A stretch of DNA of 64,000 nucleotides from contig OY969786.1 in NCBI GenBank assembly GCA_963703075.1, forward strand, positions 4,526,001-4,590,000, read 5' to 3'. Made by a program: the position numbers and the translations under genes. The notes under the pieces are model-generated. The model saw nothing but the letters and a program-made list of their open reading frames with translations. It was not told where the DNA came from and made no database searches. Positions 34,295-48,311 of this stretch are shown one piece after another. The stretch is from Korobacter sp963703075 (GTDB taxonomy: Bacteria > Acidobacteriota > Terriglobia > Terriglobales > Acidobacteriaceae). Each line of letters opens with the position of its first letter. The stretch's first letter is position 1.

Positions 34295-36844
34295 TTATTC
34301 TGTTCGCAAGGCCTTCAACGGATCGGTGCTCGCCGCGCGGCGCGCCGGCAGAATGCTAGCCGTGGTTGCGCACAGTGCGAGAGCTACGATCGCGGTCAGC
34401 AGGATCTTCGGGTCCCAACTGCGCACCTGGAATAATTGAGCGGACATGAGTTTCCCGGCGCCGATGGCGAGCGGAATTCCAATCGCCAGCCCCACTCCGG
34501 TTTGCATAAGGGCCTGGCGAAGTACCAAGCGCACAATGCTCATGCGGTTCGCCCCGACTGCCATGCGCACCCCGATCTCGCTGGTGCGCTGCGCGACGCT
34601 GTACGCCGTGAGTCCATAAAGCCCGATGGCCGCCAGCAGCAGCGCAACCACACCGAAAGTGCCCGTCAGTTGCGCTACCATCCGCTGCTGATCGAAGTTC
34701 GTAGCCACCTGTTCTTCCATGGGTTGCACGGAAATGATGGTCAGGGTCGGATCGATGTCAGCCAGGGCCGCGCGTAGCTGCGGTTCCAGGTTCTGGGTTC
34801 CCCCGTGCACGAGCAATTGAATGCTTTGCATGAAATGCGAGTTGTCGATCATTTCCTGCATCAGTCCGTCACCCAGGTGCTCCCGCTGTTCCATCGGAAC
34901 AAAAAACATGGCCCGTGCGGGACTGGCGGGGTCGATGTACTTGGCATCGCGAACTACCCCGACGACTTCAAAACTGCCGCTGTATTTCGCGGCGTCCATG
35001 CCAAAATGTTTTCCCAGCGGATCTTCGTTGGGGAAATATTGCTTGGCGAAGGCTTCGTTGATGATCGCTACCGGATGCGATCCCTCGTCCGTTTCCGCAA
35101 AATCGCGGCCTCGCAGGATCGTTTGCCCCATGGTCGAAAGATAATTTCGGCTCACTCGATCCCACGAGGCGGCGCTCTTTACATCCGATGATGGTTCGCC
35201 TTTTCCGGAGACCGCGATCATCTCACCCCAATTGTTTCCGCCCATCGGACTATAAAGTGCCAGGCTTACCTTCTCCACATTCGGGAGCTGTCCCAGCCGG
35301 TCTTGAATCGCGCGATCAAGAGCCTGCAAATGGTCCTGGGTATAACTCGGTGCGGGCCGATTCATCGCGACAACGACGCGATTCTGGGCGGCAAATCCCA
35401 AGTCCTGATGCTCCAAATGCCGGAGGCTCGTGGTCAGCAGCCCCGCGCACGCCAGCAGAACTAGCGACAGCGCTGCCTGCCCGATGACCAGCAGTTTCTG
35501 CGGAAGCGATGCCCGGCCCTGGGTCGTGCGGCTGGCGCCGCGCAGCGCTTCGGTGGGATCGGAGTGGGAAGCAAACCAGGCGGGCGCAACTCCGAACACG
35601 ATCCCTGTCACCAGCGAAAGCGCAAATGCAAATCCAAGCACCGGCAGCGAGAGATCGGGCTGGATCGGCATATGCGTTGCATTGGGAAATGCCATGACGA
35701 GCATGAGCCTTGCCCCGAAGTAGGCCACCAGCAGACCCAGCACGCCGCCGAAAAGTGAGAGCAGCACGGCCTCGGTCAATTGTTGGCCGATCAGGCGCCG
35801 TCTGGTAGCACCCAAAGCCAGGCGTAGTGCGGTGTTCGCTCGACGTCCGGTTCCGCGTGCCAGCAGCAGGTTCGCAATGTTGGCGCACGCGATCAACAGC
35901 ACCGCGCCGCAAACCATCAGCAGGATGCGCAGATTCGCCCCGTAATCTTCCTTCATGGTGGCAATGCCGCCACCGGCATGCGAAAGTCGGATAAATTTCT
36001 GTGGAATCGACGGCATCATCTGCGGTTTAAACTCGGGCGGCATCTCGTCTTCATTGCGCAGCCACTGTTGCAGTACTACCGTCAGTCGTGCTGCCACCCC
36101 ATCCAGTTTGGCGCCTGGCTTCAAACGGCCGATGGTGTACAGCCAATGTTGCTGGTTGGTTCTCATGCGGCCGTCGGGTCCATCCAGCAGCAACTCTTGC
36201 TGGATCGGAACCCAGAAATCGGGCGGCGTGGAGCGGAGGGTATCGCCGTAAAATCCGGGCGGCGCGATCCCAATCAGCGTTACCGGATGGCCTTCGATGA
36301 CAAATGTCGAACCGACCAGCGATGGGTCGGATCCATACGACTGGACCCACGTCCGATAGCTCATCACCACGGTCGGCGCAGCGGATCGCTGATCGTCCGA
36401 CGGCTGCAAAACGCGTCCTGTGAAGGCACCAATGCCGAAGAGATGAAAATAGTTTCCGGTTACGTATTCCGTGTGCATCGGCCGCGCTTCGCGGTCGTGT
36501 ATCTCGCTGCGGATCCCATACATCGCCGGCGAAGCCTGGAATGCGGCTGTCTCTTCGAACTCCGGCGTCGCCGCTGTCAGGCGCTGGTAAAGCTGGTAGG
36601 AAAACAAGCTCCAGTCGTCGTCTTCCCAGCCTTCATTGCAGCACTCCTGGGTGTCGCCAATCCGATACAGTTGCTCCGGGCTCGCCACCGGAAGCGACTT
36701 CAGCATGATCGCGTTCACCAGCGTGAAGATGGCTGTCGTGGCGCCAATCCCGACCGCCAGGGTGAGGATGGTGGTGAGAGTGAATCCCGGTGCGAGACGC
36801 ATCTGTCGCAGCGCGTATCGAATGTCCTGGAAGACGTTTCCCAT
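34295..36844 (-). CDS. Large MacB/FtsX-type ABC permease (acidobacterial duplicated orphan permease type)
   Basis: This is an 849-residue permease with two copies of the MacB periplasmic core plus FtsX unit. It starts MGNVFQDIRYALRQMRLAPG, followed by TM1 (FTLTTILTLAVGIGATTAIF). A mid-protein FtsX block has ILLMVCGAVLLIACANIANL and RRRLIGQQLTEAVLLSLFGG. The C-terminal FtsX copy holds LTAYSVAQRTSEIGVRMAVG and RLVLRQALMQTGVGLAIGIP. No ATPase gene is adjacent, which is normal for this acidobacterial group. ATG 36844 has GAGG about 7 nt upstream. Substrate and partner ATPase are unknown. Confidence 0.9.
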   Translation of the reverse strand: MGNVFQDIRYALRQMRLAPGFTLTTILTLAVGIGATTAIFTLVNAIMLKSLPVASPEQLYRIGDTQECCNEGWEDDDWSLFSYQLYQRLTAATPEFEETAAFQASPAMYGIRSEIHDREARPMHTEYVTGNYFHLFGIGAFTGRVLQPSDDQRSAAPTVVMSYRTWVQSYGSDPSLVGSTFVIEGHPVTLIGIAPPGFYGDTLRSTPPDFWVPIQQELLLDGPDGRMRTNQQHWLYTIGRLKPGAKLDGVAARLTVVLQQWLRNEDEMPPEFKPQMMPSIPQKFIRLSHAGGGIATMKEDYGANLRILLMVCGAVLLIACANIANLLLARGTGRRANTALRLALGATRRRLIGQQLTEAVLLSLFGGVLGLLVAYFGARLMLVMAFPNATHMPIQPDLSLPVLGFAFALSLVTGIVFGVAPAWFASHSDPTEALRGASRTTQGRASLPQKLLVIGQAALSLVLLACAGLLTTSLRHLEHQDLGFAAQNRVVVAMNRPAPSYTQDHLQALDRAIQDRLGQLPNVEKVSLALYSPMGGNNWGEMIAVSGKGEPSSDVKSAASWDRVSRNYLSTMGQTILRGRDFAETDEGSHPVAIINEAFAKQYFPNEDPLGKHFGMDAAKYSGSFEVVGVVRDAKYIDPASPARAMFFVPMEQREHLGDGLMQEMIDNSHFMQSIQLLVHGGTQNLEPQLRAALADIDPTLTIISVQPMEEQVATNFDQQRMVAQLTGTFGVVALLLAAIGLYGLTAYSVAQRTSEIGVRMAVGANRMSIVRLVLRQALMQTGVGLAIGIPLAIGAGKLMSAQLFQVRSWDPKILLTAIVALALCATTASILPARRAASTDPLKALRTE

Positions 36845-37327
36845 AGTTTGCCTCAAGACTTCATACGTAACCGCAGCATCCGAAGTGCCAAGAACATTCA
36901 ATGACTCTGGTTTCCGCCTGCTTTTCTCCTACGCAACAAGTGGAATCTAAAAGGCTTTTCGTCGCGTGATGGGAGCAACCGCCCGAGGCTTGGCTTCCAG
37001 CTATATGCGCCTGTCCGGTATCGAACATCCTGTCCGGTGGCGTACAGGGAAACTCCGCTCCGCCCCGGACGTAATCCGAATCTCCCCTCGTCTCCTGCGG
37101 GATTGCCTGACTCGGGCCGCCCAGCCCTGGATCGGCGCAATGCCCGACCGGCGTCCTTTCCCAGGCACCGACGAATAAATAAATGCTGGATTCTTGAGGG
37201 GTCACACCTTTTGGCCTTGCAGAAGCAGCTGCACTGGTTATAGAGTCCGTGGGCTTCGCTGGCTGTCCGATTTTTCTCCCCCAAGATCCCCTGTCCCAAT
37301 CCAAAAAATCAACGTACGGAGAGTACC
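36845..37327. other. Gene-poor intergenic region
   Basis: This 483-bp stretch separates two divergent genes. It has several short open frames on both strands, none with a recognisable motif or ribosome site. It is likely the promoter region for the permease (minus) and the glutamic-peptidase gene (plus); GGAGAG lies 4 bp before the latter's GTG. Confidence 0.4.
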
Positions 37328-38344
37328 GTGAAAACCACAGTCCTGACTCTAGGGGTGATCTCTGCCCTGTTCTTGTGCGGCTCAGCCAGCGCGCAGGACA
37401 CTCCCTATGCACACCCTGTTTCGATTCCTGGGATTTCTTCCCAGGTCACCGTGTTCACCGGAGCTCCGCAGGGATTCGATCCTCTGACCGCTTCGGACGA
37501 AGAACTGCAAACTTACGGCTATCCGCGCCGTCCCGACCCGAACGAAGCCAAACCCTACTCGATGTGGAAGAGAGCCGTGTCGGCCGAGCGCATCACGCCT
37601 GAGCTGGGTTCGAACCCTGGGAAATTCCACCGTCCGAACCAGAAAGTCGGCACCCTTGGGACGATCGGAAACACCGCCAACGCGAGCTCGGGAAACTGGA
37701 GCGGATACTCACTGGTCGGGGGCAGCCCGAAATTCGATGAAGTCGTCGGTGTTTGGATTGTTCCGAACGTAGCCACAGAGGCCTCCGGCACAAACGGATA
37801 CAGCTCGATGTGGGTCGGGATCGACGGCAACTGCAAGTGCAACGACCTGATCCAGGACGGGACGGAACAGCAGTTTACCGGCGGAAGCGCCAAGTATTAC
37901 GCCTGGATTGAGTTCATTCCCCAGAACGAGATTCCCATCAACAACTTTGCGGTTCAGCCCGGAGACGTGATCTACGCCTATTCCGCGGTGATCAGCAAAA
38001 GCGGGAAGATCTACGGTTCCTATTACATGGTGAACTACAACACCAACAAAGCGGTCTCCGCCACCATCGCCATGCCGAGCGGCGATGTGTACAGCGGTGC
38101 TTCCGCGGAGTGGATTGTGGAACGCACTGAGGTCAATGGATCCTTCCAGAATCCGCTGCCGCACTATGCCTATGCCTACATGGACGACGCGTGGGCCTAT
38201 CGTTCCGGTTCGTCGCATGCGATTACCTACCTGAGTGAATCGAACCAGAACATCACCATGGTGAATTCCAGCGGCAAGCACCTGTCGAGAGTCTACGAGG
38301 AAGACGGCGAATCGATGTGGTTCCAGTGGCTCGCCTATAAATAA
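37328..38344 (+). CDS. Eqolisin-like (peptidase family G1) secreted protein
   Basis: This 338-residue exported protein has a signal peptide (TVLTLGVISALFLCGSASAQ) and a ~95-residue propeptide-like region. Its core matches the glutamic peptidase fold: NASSGNWSGYSLVGG, VGVWIVPNV, MWVGIDGN, then LIQDGTEQQ with the putative catalytic Gln (about residue 176), YYAWIEFIPQ, VQPGDVIYAYSAV, and SAEWIVERTEVNG with the putative catalytic Glu (about 261). Q and E align with those of fungal scytalidoglutamic peptidase. Such enzymes act at acid pH, so this may be an extracellular or periplasmic acid protease. A terminator follows at 38392. Confidence 0.85.
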   Translation: MKTTVLTLGVISALFLCGSASAQDTPYAHPVSIPGISSQVTVFTGAPQGFDPLTASDEELQTYGYPRRPDPNEAKPYSMWKRAVSAERITPELGSNPGKFHRPNQKVGTLGTIGNTANASSGNWSGYSLVGGSPKFDEVVGVWIVPNVATEASGTNGYSSMWVGIDGNCKCNDLIQDGTEQQFTGGSAKYYAWIEFIPQNEIPINNFAVQPGDVIYAYSAVISKSGKIYGSYYMVNYNTNKAVSATIAMPSGDVYSGASAEWIVERTEVNGSFQNPLPHYAYAYMDDAWAYRSGSSHAITYLSESNQNITMVNSSGKHLSRVYEEDGESMWFQWLAYK

Positions 38345-38391
38345 CGCGCCTGGGTTCCGCCGCTGCGTCGCAGTTTGAGGATTAACACCAC

Positions 38392-38430
38392 GAGCCGGAG
38401 CGCACCCTGTGCGTCGCCGGCTCATTTTTT
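38392..38430 (+). terminator. Rho-independent terminator
   Basis: A GAGCCGG/CCGGCTC stem with an inner GCGCA/TGCGT pairing is followed by ATTTTTTATT. It closes the glutamic-peptidase gene. Confidence 0.85.
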
Positions 38431-38451
38431 ATTCGCATTTTGGATGCGAAG

Positions 38452-38676
38452 TCATTTGCGGAAGTGCTGGATGATCCAGGAAAGCAGCGACAACACTACG
38501 CTGATCACGATGCAGGTCATCAGGGGGAAGTAGAAGGTAGTGTTCTTGCCACGATAGGTGATATCCCCCGGCAGGCGGCCAATCGGCAGTCCTGCGCGAC
38601 CAAGGAGCAGAACCACTCCACCAACAATGACCAGAACAATTCCAAGGAAGATGAGCGCGCGACCCAGTTCCGACAT
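38452..38676 (-). CDS. DUF2905 small membrane protein
   Basis: This 74-residue protein has two TM helices (LIFLGIVLVIVGGVVLLLG and MTCIVISVVLSLLSWII). Between them lies the conserved loop LPIGRLPGDITYRGKNTTFY, which identifies DUF2905. Function is unknown. It is convergent with the peptidase gene upstream. Confidence 0.85.
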   Translation of the reverse strand: MSELGRALIFLGIVLVIVGGVVLLLGRAGLPIGRLPGDITYRGKNTTFYFPLMTCIVISVVLSLLSWIIQHFRK

Positions 38677-38727
38677 AGCGACGCCTATACCTTGTCTCGA
38701 TCAGATGCGTGCGGGGCTGAGCGCGGT

Positions 38728-39096
38728 TTACGGGATTTTCGGCAGGTCGCGGTTGAGGTCCCTCTGAATGCGTCGTTGATGCAGCAGACGCAGAGGCTTG
38801 GAATACGTGATGATGCCGAAGGCCGTGATCGCCGCCAGCAGCAGGCCGCTGCTGATCGTAAGAAACACCACCGAAGCTTTCGTCTGGGCGATCTGCGCGA
38901 TGACCTCTGCATTCGCCGGGGTGATCATTAACGCGAACGCGAGAGTCAGCATGCCGAGCCCGGCCAGCAGCCCGGTAATATTCTTCGCCCACTTCCCGGT
39001 GGCGTGATATTCAGCGAAGAAATGGAAGCCGGAGATCGCGAGGCCGGCAATCAGCGCGAAGTTTCCGATGATCGAAATGGCATATTTCAGGTCCAT
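38728..39096 (-). CDS. Hypothetical membrane protein
   Basis: This 122-residue protein has about three to four TM helices (ISIIGNFALIAGLAISGFHF, GLLAGLGMLTLAFALMITPA, VVFLTISSGLLLAAITAFGI) and a basic tail ending in a cytoplasmic RIQRDLNRDLPKIP. GAGG lies 7 nt before ATG 39096. It precedes the DUF2905 gene by 51 bp on the same strand and may be co-transcribed. No family recognised. Confidence 0.65.
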   Translation of the reverse strand: MDLKYAISIIGNFALIAGLAISGFHFFAEYHATGKWAKNITGLLAGLGMLTLAFALMITPANAEVIAQIAQTKASVVFLTISSGLLLAAITAFGIITYSKPLRLLHQRRIQRDLNRDLPKIP

Positions 39097-39228
39097 GAAA
39101 CAACCTCAAATGGATTGGACGCGCAACCGGAGCTGCAGGTTGGTATGCATCCCTTTGCCTTACCGGTGCCCTGTGTAATACAAATGCTGCAACTCGCGAA
39201 GGCTCATCGCGACATAACGTGGGGTTTG

Positions 39229-41679
39229 ATGAAACAAAAGCTCGGCCTGATTCTTCTCCTATTCTTCACGATTTCGGCGTTTGCGCAGAGTAATCAACCG
39301 TATTCGCGGATCCAGGGATTGAAGCGCCACGACGGGTTCATCCCCTTCTACTGGGACGAAGCCAAGGGCAGCTTGCTCTTCGAGCTCTCGCCGGCGGCCA
39401 TGAACCGTGAATTCCTCTATTTTGCCGCTATGGGTAGCGGGGTCGGTACCACCGATCTATTTGCCGATCGCAGCTCGCTGGCGGAACGCTCGCAGCTTTG
39501 CCGCTTTCGCCGCATCGGGCCGAAAGTGTTGATGATCGTAGAAAACACCAGCTTCCGTGCGCCCAACGGAAGTCCCGATCTGCAACGCTCGGTGGAAGCG
39601 AGTTTCCCCACCTCCGTGCTGGCCGCCATGCCGATCGAGGGTGAGCAAGGCGGCACCCTGACCGTCAATGCCAATGCACTCGTGGTTCGCGATGCCTTCG
39701 ATCTGCTGGGGCAGATTGCCCGTCCGCTGAAGGCGACCAACGGCGTGATTGCTCCCTCGGCAGCCGGCCCGGATGATCCCAGGTGGAAGCTCGACCCGGA
39801 CCGCAGCGTGGTCGAGATGGAACACACACGTTCTTTCCCGCTCAACACCGAAGCCGAAGCGCTGCTGACCTTCGTCGCCGATAAACAGGGCGCAAAGTTC
39901 AACCAGCCGGAGCCGCAGACGATGACCGTGCGCGAGCACCATTCGTTCGTGCAACTCCCCGAAGCAGGCTATGAACCGCGCGAATCTGATCCGCGCGTCG
40001 GTTTCTTTGGCAATTCGTTTAAGGATTTTTCACGGCCCTACAACCAGCCGCTCGACCGGCTGCTCGTCAACCGCTGGCGTTTAGAAAAGAAGAATCCCGG
40101 CGCGGCCGTGAGCGAACCCGTGAAGCCGATTGTCATGTACCTCGACCGTGCTATTCCAGAGCCGGTGCGCAGTGCGGCGCGCCAGGGGGCTTTGTGGTGG
40201 AACCAGGCGTTCGAACAGGCCGGATTCAAGAACGCGCTTGTGATTGAGGACCTGCCGGAAGGAGCCGACCCGCTCGACATTCGTTATCCCACGATCCAGT
40301 GGGCGAACCGCTCCGGCCGCGGCTGGTCCGTCGGAATGGTGCAGGTCGATCCGCGTACCGGCGAGATCCTGCATGGCATCGTGCAACTCGATTCGCACCG
40401 CATGCGCACCGTCCACAACTACTGGAACGTGCTCCAGCCGCCCAGCGGAAACGCGGAGCCCGATCCAAGCGTCTTTGCCGAGCTTGATCGCGCTGATCCC
40501 AAGCTGACCGAGGAGGAGGCGATGACCAAGCGCCTCGCGCTCCTCGCCTGCCACGAAATGGGACACGTGCTCGGGCTCGAACATAATTTCGTCGCCAGCA
40601 CTTTTGATCGTGGCAGCGTGATGGACTACTACGCCCCGCGGGTCAAGATCCGCGCCGATGGCACTGCCGATATGAGCGACGCCTACATGCAGGGCGTGGG
40701 CAGCTATGACAAGTTGGCCATCGAGTGGGGCTACAGCACCCTCGGTAAAGAAGATCCCGCGGCAGAGCGAAAACGGCTCGACAGTATCGTAGAACGATGG
40801 AACAAGCAGGGCGTCTTCTGGGGCAATTATGACGACCCCCGTTGGAACTCCTATGATGACGGCCCAGATCCTGTCAGCTGGTTGCGTACTGTCGGCCCCG
40901 TGCGCGATGCATTGCTGAAGCTCTATACGCCGGCCATGATGCGCAAAGGCGAACCTTGGTCCGATTACGCCTCGCGTTATGCGCTGGTCTACCTCTTTCA
41001 TCGTTATGGACTGGCGGCGGCGGTGAATGTTGTGGGAAGCGCCAAAGTTCCTCCGTCTTTGGTGGGGGATGGCAATCGGCCCTTCGAGGTGTGGCCGGTG
41101 GAGCAGCAGCGTGAAGCGCTCAATCTGTTGATCAACGCACTCGATCCGAAAGAACTTCGCATCGCGCCTGAGGTGTGGTCAGCGCTGGTGCCTTTGGAGA
41201 ATCGCGAGTGGGGAGATCCGGAGCGCTTCAAGTCGCCGTCTGGCTATGTCTTCAGCCCGCAGGATGGCGCGCGTGCGGTCAGCGATGTGGTTGTCGGCGG
41301 ATTGCTTGCGCCCCGCCGCGTGGAGCGCATGATCGCCATCCATACCGAGGATCCGAAATCGCTCAGCGCGGACGAAGTGATTGAAGCATTGGTGACCCAC
41401 GCATTCGCGTCTACGCAGACCAACGACCCGCTCGGCAACGTGGTGCAGGCAGAAGTCGCGGAGAGGCTGATGGCGCTGGCGGCGGATGAAAATGCTACCC
41501 CGGAGACGCAGGCGGCTGCCATGCACGGCGTTTTACGCGTGCAACACGCACTCGCCGCCGACACCGGATCGGGCCAGGACGAACGCCTGGCGAACGAGAT
41601 TGAACGCTTCTTGCGCGATCCGAAAAACAACGCGCCCAAGGTGAAACCATCGGGGGCGCCGGAGGGGCCACCCGTTTAA
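39229..41679 (+). CDS. Secreted zinc-dependent metalloprotease (DUF5117/DUF4953 type)
   Basis: This is an 816-residue secreted protein. A signal peptide (LGLILLLFFTISAFAQ) is followed by the DUF5117-like region (LKRHDGFIPFYWDEAKGSLL, EFLYFAAMGSGVGTTDLF). The catalytic motif is HEMGHVLGLEHNF, an extended HExxHxxGxxH metzincin-type site. The C-terminal ~300 residues are the DUF4953 region (YDKLAIEWGYS, YFSP-like helices). ATG 39229 gives the signal peptide directly; the frame is open further upstream but overlaps the divergent membrane-protein gene. Substrate unknown. Confidence 0.9.
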   Translation: MKQKLGLILLLFFTISAFAQSNQPYSRIQGLKRHDGFIPFYWDEAKGSLLFELSPAAMNREFLYFAAMGSGVGTTDLFADRSSLAERSQLCRFRRIGPKVLMIVENTSFRAPNGSPDLQRSVEASFPTSVLAAMPIEGEQGGTLTVNANALVVRDAFDLLGQIARPLKATNGVIAPSAAGPDDPRWKLDPDRSVVEMEHTRSFPLNTEAEALLTFVADKQGAKFNQPEPQTMTVREHHSFVQLPEAGYEPRESDPRVGFFGNSFKDFSRPYNQPLDRLLVNRWRLEKKNPGAAVSEPVKPIVMYLDRAIPEPVRSAARQGALWWNQAFEQAGFKNALVIEDLPEGADPLDIRYPTIQWANRSGRGWSVGMVQVDPRTGEILHGIVQLDSHRMRTVHNYWNVLQPPSGNAEPDPSVFAELDRADPKLTEEEAMTKRLALLACHEMGHVLGLEHNFVASTFDRGSVMDYYAPRVKIRADGTADMSDAYMQGVGSYDKLAIEWGYSTLGKEDPAAERKRLDSIVERWNKQGVFWGNYDDPRWNSYDDGPDPVSWLRTVGPVRDALLKLYTPAMMRKGEPWSDYASRYALVYLFHRYGLAAAVNVVGSAKVPPSLVGDGNRPFEVWPVEQQREALNLLINALDPKELRIAPEVWSALVPLENREWGDPERFKSPSGYVFSPQDGARAVSDVVVGGLLAPRRVERMIAIHTEDPKSLSADEVIEALVTHAFASTQTNDPLGNVVQAEVAERLMALAADENATPETQAAAMHGVLRVQHALAADTGSGQDERLANEIERFLRDPKNNAPKVKPSGAPEGPPV

Positions 41680-41987
41680 AGTTTGCAGGCCGCGCAGCAG
41701 AATTGCCTCAAGGGTGGTGCAAGATGCTCATAATGCACCTACTTACTTGCTTTCGGGCGAGGGTTGCGGTAGAAAAGTTGAGGCAAGGCAGAGCCTCAGG
41801 GCTCACGGCGCTAGACGCCGGCAAGGATCTTTCATTCCCCAGAACATTCGAATTGGGCGGTCGTTCGCTGAGTCTTTGGCTGGCGCTCAAACATCCAATT
41901 CGTATCCGTCAAGAACGAATCGGCGCGGTGGTGCTGAGCTTGACAAGGTTTTTTTGACAACAAGACAAGAAAGTTCGCTGCATTCGC
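41680..41987. other. Region upstream of the rRNA operon
   Basis: This 308-bp stretch between the metalloprotease stop and the rrn promoter has a few short open frames without recognisable motifs. Two TTGACA hexamers (41940 and 41954) lie in a T-rich tract near its 3' end, but neither has a good -10 at the right distance. The tract may act as an UP-like element. Confidence 0.4.
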
Positions 41988-42016
41988 TTGCGAGACCTGA
42001 AACGGTTTGTTATAAC
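41988..42016 (+). promoter_or_regulatory. Candidate sigma-70 promoter of the rRNA operon
   Basis: TTGCGA at 41988 and TATAAC at 42011 are separated by 17 bp. A T-rich tract lies just upstream. Other upstream TTGACA hexamers lack a partner. The site would give a transcript starting near 42023, about 585 nt before 16S. Confidence 0.45.
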
Positions 42017-42607
42017 TATTCAAGTCAGCGCGAGAAGCAAGCAAACGAGAGCGCTGAACGCGAGTTTGACATCGCGGAAGCAGCTCTGGTAGGATAAGTC
42101 TTGTTGAAAGCTGCCCCGGCCACGGGGCTGGAAAATCGGGGACAACGTTCCTCGATGGGTTTAGCGTAGTCGCAAAAACCTCCAGAAATTGATCTTTTCT
42201 CAAGTTTGAACGCTTTTGCCTGTGCGCGGGAACACAGTGTTTCAGGTGAAAAGCGGTGTGTGTCGTGTCGTCTCCGCCCGTGAGGGTGTTGAGTCGCTCC
42301 CGAAAAACAGCAGTGCGTGCTGCGATCTGTGAGGATCGCGTGCGTGGTGTCGTCTGAAGGTGGAAGCGAAAAGACAGGACATCATCAAGTTTCGAGGACA
42401 GCTGAATCGCCTAACCGCGGTCAGTGGTGCCGAAGCAGCCCCTTAGGGGGAAATGCAATCGGTCTTTGATAACAGGTTGAACGTGCCAGTCGTGAGATGG
42501 AATGCTCGATTTAAGTTCGAGCGATCTCACAAAATATGGTCTCGCGCCCTTTCGAGCGCGCGAGGCAAGTCCCATCCGACCTCCGTCGGGAATGGGGCGT
42601 TCAGGTT
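42017..42607 (+). other. 16S leader region with hairpins and boxA-like site
   Basis: This untranslated ~590-nt leader contains a boxA-like GGTCTTTGATAACA (42461-42474) and a strong hairpin (GTGAGAT...ATCTCAC with GCTCGA/TCGAGC inside, 42492-42530). It also contains CTCGCGC/GCGCGAG (about 42541-42564) and CCCAT-CCGAC/GTCGG-ATGGG (about 42571-42597). These resemble antitermination and processing elements of rRNA leaders. Confidence 0.5.
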
Positions 42608-44114
<1,507 letters not shown>

Positions 44115-44352
44115 AGAGAACGTCACGGCACTCACGCGACCCTCCGGGGTTTAAACATACGTGGGATGTTGCCGTGTACCGCTGAGATCTTTCATAACCT
44201 GAAAAGTCAAAGCGAACCCGTCCGAACATCTCTTTATCTTGCAGATCCGCATGATGGTCAGACCGGGCTTAGCCTGGTCGCACGTTCAACTCTGTCCTCG
44301 AATTCATCTTTTTCGTATGTATGGATTCGGAAACGAGGCGCTGGTGATAGCC

Positions 44353-44429
44353 GGGCCTGTAGCTCAGCTGGCTAGAGCGCACCCCTGATAAGGGTGAGGT
44401 CGGTAGTTCAACTCTACCCAGGCCCACCA
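44353..44429 (+). tRNA. tRNA-Ile (anticodon GAT)
   Basis: The 77-nt cloverleaf has acceptor GGGCCTG/CAGGCCC, the D-loop AGCTCAGCTGGCTAGAGC, anticodon GAT at 44387-44389, T-arm GTTCAAC and encoded CCA. It lies in the 16S-23S spacer, the usual place. Confidence 0.97.
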
Positions 44430-44436
44430 TTTACCC

Positions 44437-44512
44437 GGGGCTGTAGCTCAGTTGGGAGAGCGCGTGCTTTGCAAGCATGAGGTCACCGGTTCGATCCCGG
44501 TCAGCTCCACCA
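44437..44512 (+). tRNA. tRNA-Ala (anticodon TGC)
   Basis: The 76-nt cloverleaf has acceptor GGGGCTG/CAGCTCC, the D-loop AGCTCAGTTGGGAGAGC, anticodon TGC at 44470-44472, T-loop GGTTCGATCCC and encoded CCA. It follows tRNA-Ile by 7 bp. Confidence 0.97.
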
Positions 44513-44669
44513 ACCTTTCCGAATCGCTGTCCGAAGTTGGGCGTCAATCGCGACAACCGTCATCTTAGCTTTTACGGTTAACTAAGCGCAGTCGCTTGGC
44601 GCCGAACTTTGGACAGGAAGTTTTGTCCAGCCACCCAGGTGGCCGCACCGCAAGGTGCGACGATGTTTG

Positions 44670-44855
44670 ACAACTGAATAGCATTGGGTAATTACAAGTT
44701 TCTGATCGTCTGTGAAGGCGATCAGCAAGGCTAGAGTAAGTTTTATGAGTGCCTAATACCTGCTCGTTGCGTCGTGAGACGCAGGGAGCAGAAGGCGACA
44801 TAAAATTTCCGGTAGATCCCCGTCGTGAGACAGGGGTGTGCTGAGTAAATTTTGT

Positions 44856-44862
<7 letters not shown>
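44670..44862 (+). other. 5' arms of pre-23S processing stems
   Basis: Within the 343-bp tRNA-Ala to 23S spacer (44513-44855), ACAACTGAATAGCATTGGG (44670-44688) is an exact inverted match to 47917-47935. An inner arm AGTAAATTTTGTGGTCAAG (44844-44862) pairs with 47803-47822. Together they would form nested helices bracketing 23S, the typical RNase III substrate layout. No gene lies in this spacer. Confidence 0.75.
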
Positions 44863-47802
<2,940 letters not shown>

Positions 47803-47810
<8 letters not shown>

Positions 47811-47935
47811 TAAAATTTACTTGGCATAGTGTCCGCAACAAGGACAGCTATCAAAAACGACGAAAGAAACTGTTCGTCGGACGCGCTACGTACGCGTCGC
47901 CATGACTCGTAAATATCCCAATGCTATTCAGTTGT
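47803..47935 (+). other. 3' arms of pre-23S processing stems
   Basis: CTTGACCATAAAATTTACTT (47803-47822) and CCCAATGCTATTCAGTTGT (47917-47935) are the inverted partners of the arms upstream of 23S. The outer pair is a perfect 19-bp match. Confidence 0.75.
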
Positions 47936-48046
47936 GACATCGTCACACCCGTTCTTTTACAGGATTGGCGCAGACACAGAGAGATCCCTCGCGCAAGCGC
48001 TCGGGATTTCGGCGCGAGGCTCGGACGCCTCGCAAGCGCCTCAAGT

Positions 48047-48164
<118 letters not shown>

Positions 48165-48169
48165 TAAAT

Positions 48170-48208
48170 AACGGCCTCATGTGAAAACATGGGGCCGTTT
48201 CCTTTTGC
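48170..48208 (+). terminator. rRNA operon terminator
   Basis: AACGGCC and GGCCGTT form a stem extended by CATGT/ACATG, with a GAAA loop and a TTTCCTTTT tail. It follows 5S by 5 bp. Confidence 0.88.
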
Positions 48209-48311
48209 TCTTCAAAATCAAAGCCTCCACCACAGAGGACACGAAGGTTCACGGAGTCTCTCTTCTTCAGACGAAGGCTTCAACTCGCTCCTCGCGTTTA
48301 CAATCAGCGCT

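Noticed and set aside
36861..37412. Minus-strand 183-codon frame in the gap at 37 kb
   Set aside because: No recognisable motif; it overlaps the signal-peptide region of a firm plus-strand gene.
41714..42097. Plus-strand 127-codon frame before the rRNA operon
   Set aside because: It covers the rRNA promoter and leader start, has no motif and no ribosome site.
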